Shown here: positions 27,296 through 28,528 of the stretch, one piece after another | Layout of the letters: the number at the start of each line of letters is the position of its first letter | Numbering within the stretch: position 1 is the first letter of the stretch | Source of the DNA: Chara braunii | Lineage: Eukaryota; Streptophyta; Charophyceae; Charales; Characeae | Direction of reading: 5' to 3' | Assembly: GCA_003427395.1 (NCBI GenBank) | Contig: BFEA01000229.1 | Span: 860,446-888,973, forward strand | DNA: 28,528 nucleotides | Made by a program: the position numbers and the translations under genes | The notes under the pieces: model-generated | Database searches by the model: none | The model's input: only the letters and a program-made list of their open reading frames with translations | Told to the model about the DNA's origin: nothing

Positions 27296-27689
27296 GTCAG
27301 TGGCTCACTTCTGACAGTAGTTCCCGTGATGTGTGATGTTTGGACTGCAGGAGGATTCCCCATGTCAAGGCAAACATAACTTAGCAGTAGGGGGTGCGAG
27401 GCCTGGTAGAGGCTTGGTAACGAGGTAGGAGGTTTGAAGTAGACTTGGAGTTTGGGCTGCTGATAGCTAGGGTTCTGGTCCTTGCAGGCTCCAGAATGAT
27501 CTGAGCTGCTCATAAGGTTGGCGGTTCTGCTTAATATTGGTTCTTCTAAGTCTAGTTACCCATAACGTTTGTGGTCCTTCTTTCTTGTCCGTCTTATTAG
27601 CCCCGCTGAGGCTGTTGATGGACAGTTGGGCTCAATAGGTCCGTGGTCTGTCCATGTTTTTCTAAATTCTCTCCAAATTTCTTCAGTGT
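27296..27689. other. Unassigned DNA after the PPR exon
   Basis: Starts as a possible intron (GTCAGTGG). Acceptor-like TGGACTGCAG (about 27342-27351) and GGTCCTTGCAG (about 27478-27488) follow, but neither is followed by PPR-like coding. The latter part leads into LINE-like sequence. Confidence 0.35.
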
Positions 27690-27832
27690 TCTCAGCTGAA
27701 GCCGGGTAATGGCCCCGTTATCTCAATGTTTGTACAATTTCGTAAGGGACACTGGCCCCAGTTCCCAGCACGTGCTACTCCCCATGAATAGAATGGAGCA
27801 TTCGTCCCCCCCCAAAAAAATAAATAAATGAT
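27690..27832 (+). mobile_element. LINE-D: possible LINE 3' end
   Basis: GGGTAATGGCCCC (27704-27716) is identical to 8897-8909 in the LINE-A 3' UTR and is likewise preceded by a GCC. The segment ends with a C-run and an A-rich tail (about 27814-27832), like LINE-C. The terminal motif GGTTGAATTGTGAGGTCC is missing, so this would be a divergent relative. Confidence 0.35.
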
Positions 27833-28280
27833 AATCTGAAGTGAGGTCATGATGAGAACGTGCAAAATGGTGCGGTCGTATCTTTAGTGTGCTGCCTGTG
27901 AAACTACTGCAGCCTCCTCCAAACCTGTTGTGTTGAACCTGCCTCTATAACCACCATGCGGTCCATGCCTATATCATCAGCGGCAAGAACTGGATGTTTC
28001 ATTTCATGCCAGGTTCTAGCTGTTGGTATTGGGATCCGGCGGCAGGGGTTTGGAGCATGGTTTCCATCCGGATGTCCGGATGTCAAAGTCCTGATCCTGT
28101 CTGGATAATTAAAAACAAATTATTAAATTTATTTTCGAAAACTCCGACTTCAAAAGCAAATCAAAAACATATGTAAAAAGTACATGTTATGTAACATTGC
28201 AATACAAAAGACTTTTGGGTGAGGGTCTTTGTCGCATGCCTAATCGGCATCGATCAGAACCGAGAACCGGACTCTCAGAG
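27833..28280. other. Unassigned DNA before dispersed repeat copy B
   Basis: No gene recognised. It is AT-rich from about 28110 to 28200. A short duplication, CGGATGTCCGGATGTC, is seen at about 28069-28084. Confidence 0.4.
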
Positions 28281-28528
28281 ACAATACAAAAATAGCACAG
28301 CGGAAAACTGTAATACCAAGATCTGACTCATCATGGACAATGACAGAACCTGACAGCATACATCATCACTCAGAAAGAGGGAGAAGAGACGAAGGGGAGG
28401 AGAGGGAGATAGGGAGGATCAGCCACGATAGCACAATGAACCCAGTCTCCAATGTATCCCCAATGTCGCTGCTCATACCATGTCGAGTCGTAATGTCACT
28501 GAACTGGGCAATTCCCGAATGTCACCAA
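28281..28528. repeat. Dispersed repeat, copy B (cut by window end)
   Basis: Second copy of the repeat at 23311-23612, same orientation: CAGCGGAAAACTGTAATAC, then AGATCTGACTCATC, a GA-rich block, and the CAGTCTCCAATGTATCCCCAA and GTCACCAA blocks. It continues beyond the window, so its full length is unknown. Confidence 0.6.

Noticed and set aside
23311-28528. One LTR retrotransposon of about 5 kb bounded by copies A and B
   Set aside because: The interior holds plastid DNA and an exon-like segment but no gag-pol, and the two copies differ by many indels.

Overview
The window looks like repeat-dominated nuclear DNA of a land plant. Three things support this: decayed non-LTR retrotransposons of the plant type (ORF1, then an ORF2 with APE endonuclease, reverse transcriptase and a C-terminal zinc finger); a fragment of plastid DNA (3' half of rbcL joined to psbI) lying among nuclear repeats; and long CT/GA microsatellites with one assembly gap (N at 18200-18478). 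The lineage cannot be fixed from the sequence. The rbcL C-terminus (ends ETIDTL) reminds me more of a non-seed plant than of a flowering plant, but that is a memory-based impression. I see no intact protein-coding gene.

Layout. 1-1.3 kb: unassigned DNA ending in the poly(A) 3' end of a LINE (LINE-C), tail-to-tail with an inverted relative (LINE-B). 1.37-9.0 kb: a near full-length LINE (LINE-A, about 7.6 kb) inserted into LINE-B, with a CCATTCACC target-site duplication on each side. Its ORF1 and ORF2 are recognisable but broken by stops and frameshifts. 9.0-9.9 kb: the rest of LINE-B on the minus strand, with the zinc-finger end of its ORF2. 10.28-10.55 kb: a candidate short LTR with a tRNA-iMet-like primer-binding site. 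10.8-10.95 kb: a tRNA-derived SINE-like unit. 11.1-12.75 kb: several short direct repeats. 14.3-15.5 kb: about 16 copies of a hairpin-forming motif. 15.5-17.1 kb: noncoding DNA ending in a second primer-binding-site-like sequence. 17.49-17.83 kb: a foldback-type element. 18.0-20.4 kb: microsatellites and an N gap. 20.74-22.35 kb: a degenerate array of a 12-bp unit with palindromic spacers. 23.3-28.5 kb: a dispersed repeat seen twice, a chimeric plastid insertion, and one probable exon of a PPR-type gene.

The most interesting signal is the 14.3-15.5 kb array. Its arms differ from copy to copy but stay complementary (for example GACTAGGC/GCCTAGTC, GATTGGGC/GTCTAATC, GGTTGGGT/GTCTGACC) around a fixed core, CCCC-TAAGTT-GGGG. 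This pattern suggests selection on a folded nucleic acid, probably RNA, although decay of DNA palindromes is a competing explanation. A smaller array at about 11.93-12.17 kb has a similar C-run/loop/G-run core. No protein machinery that could act with these arrays is visible here.
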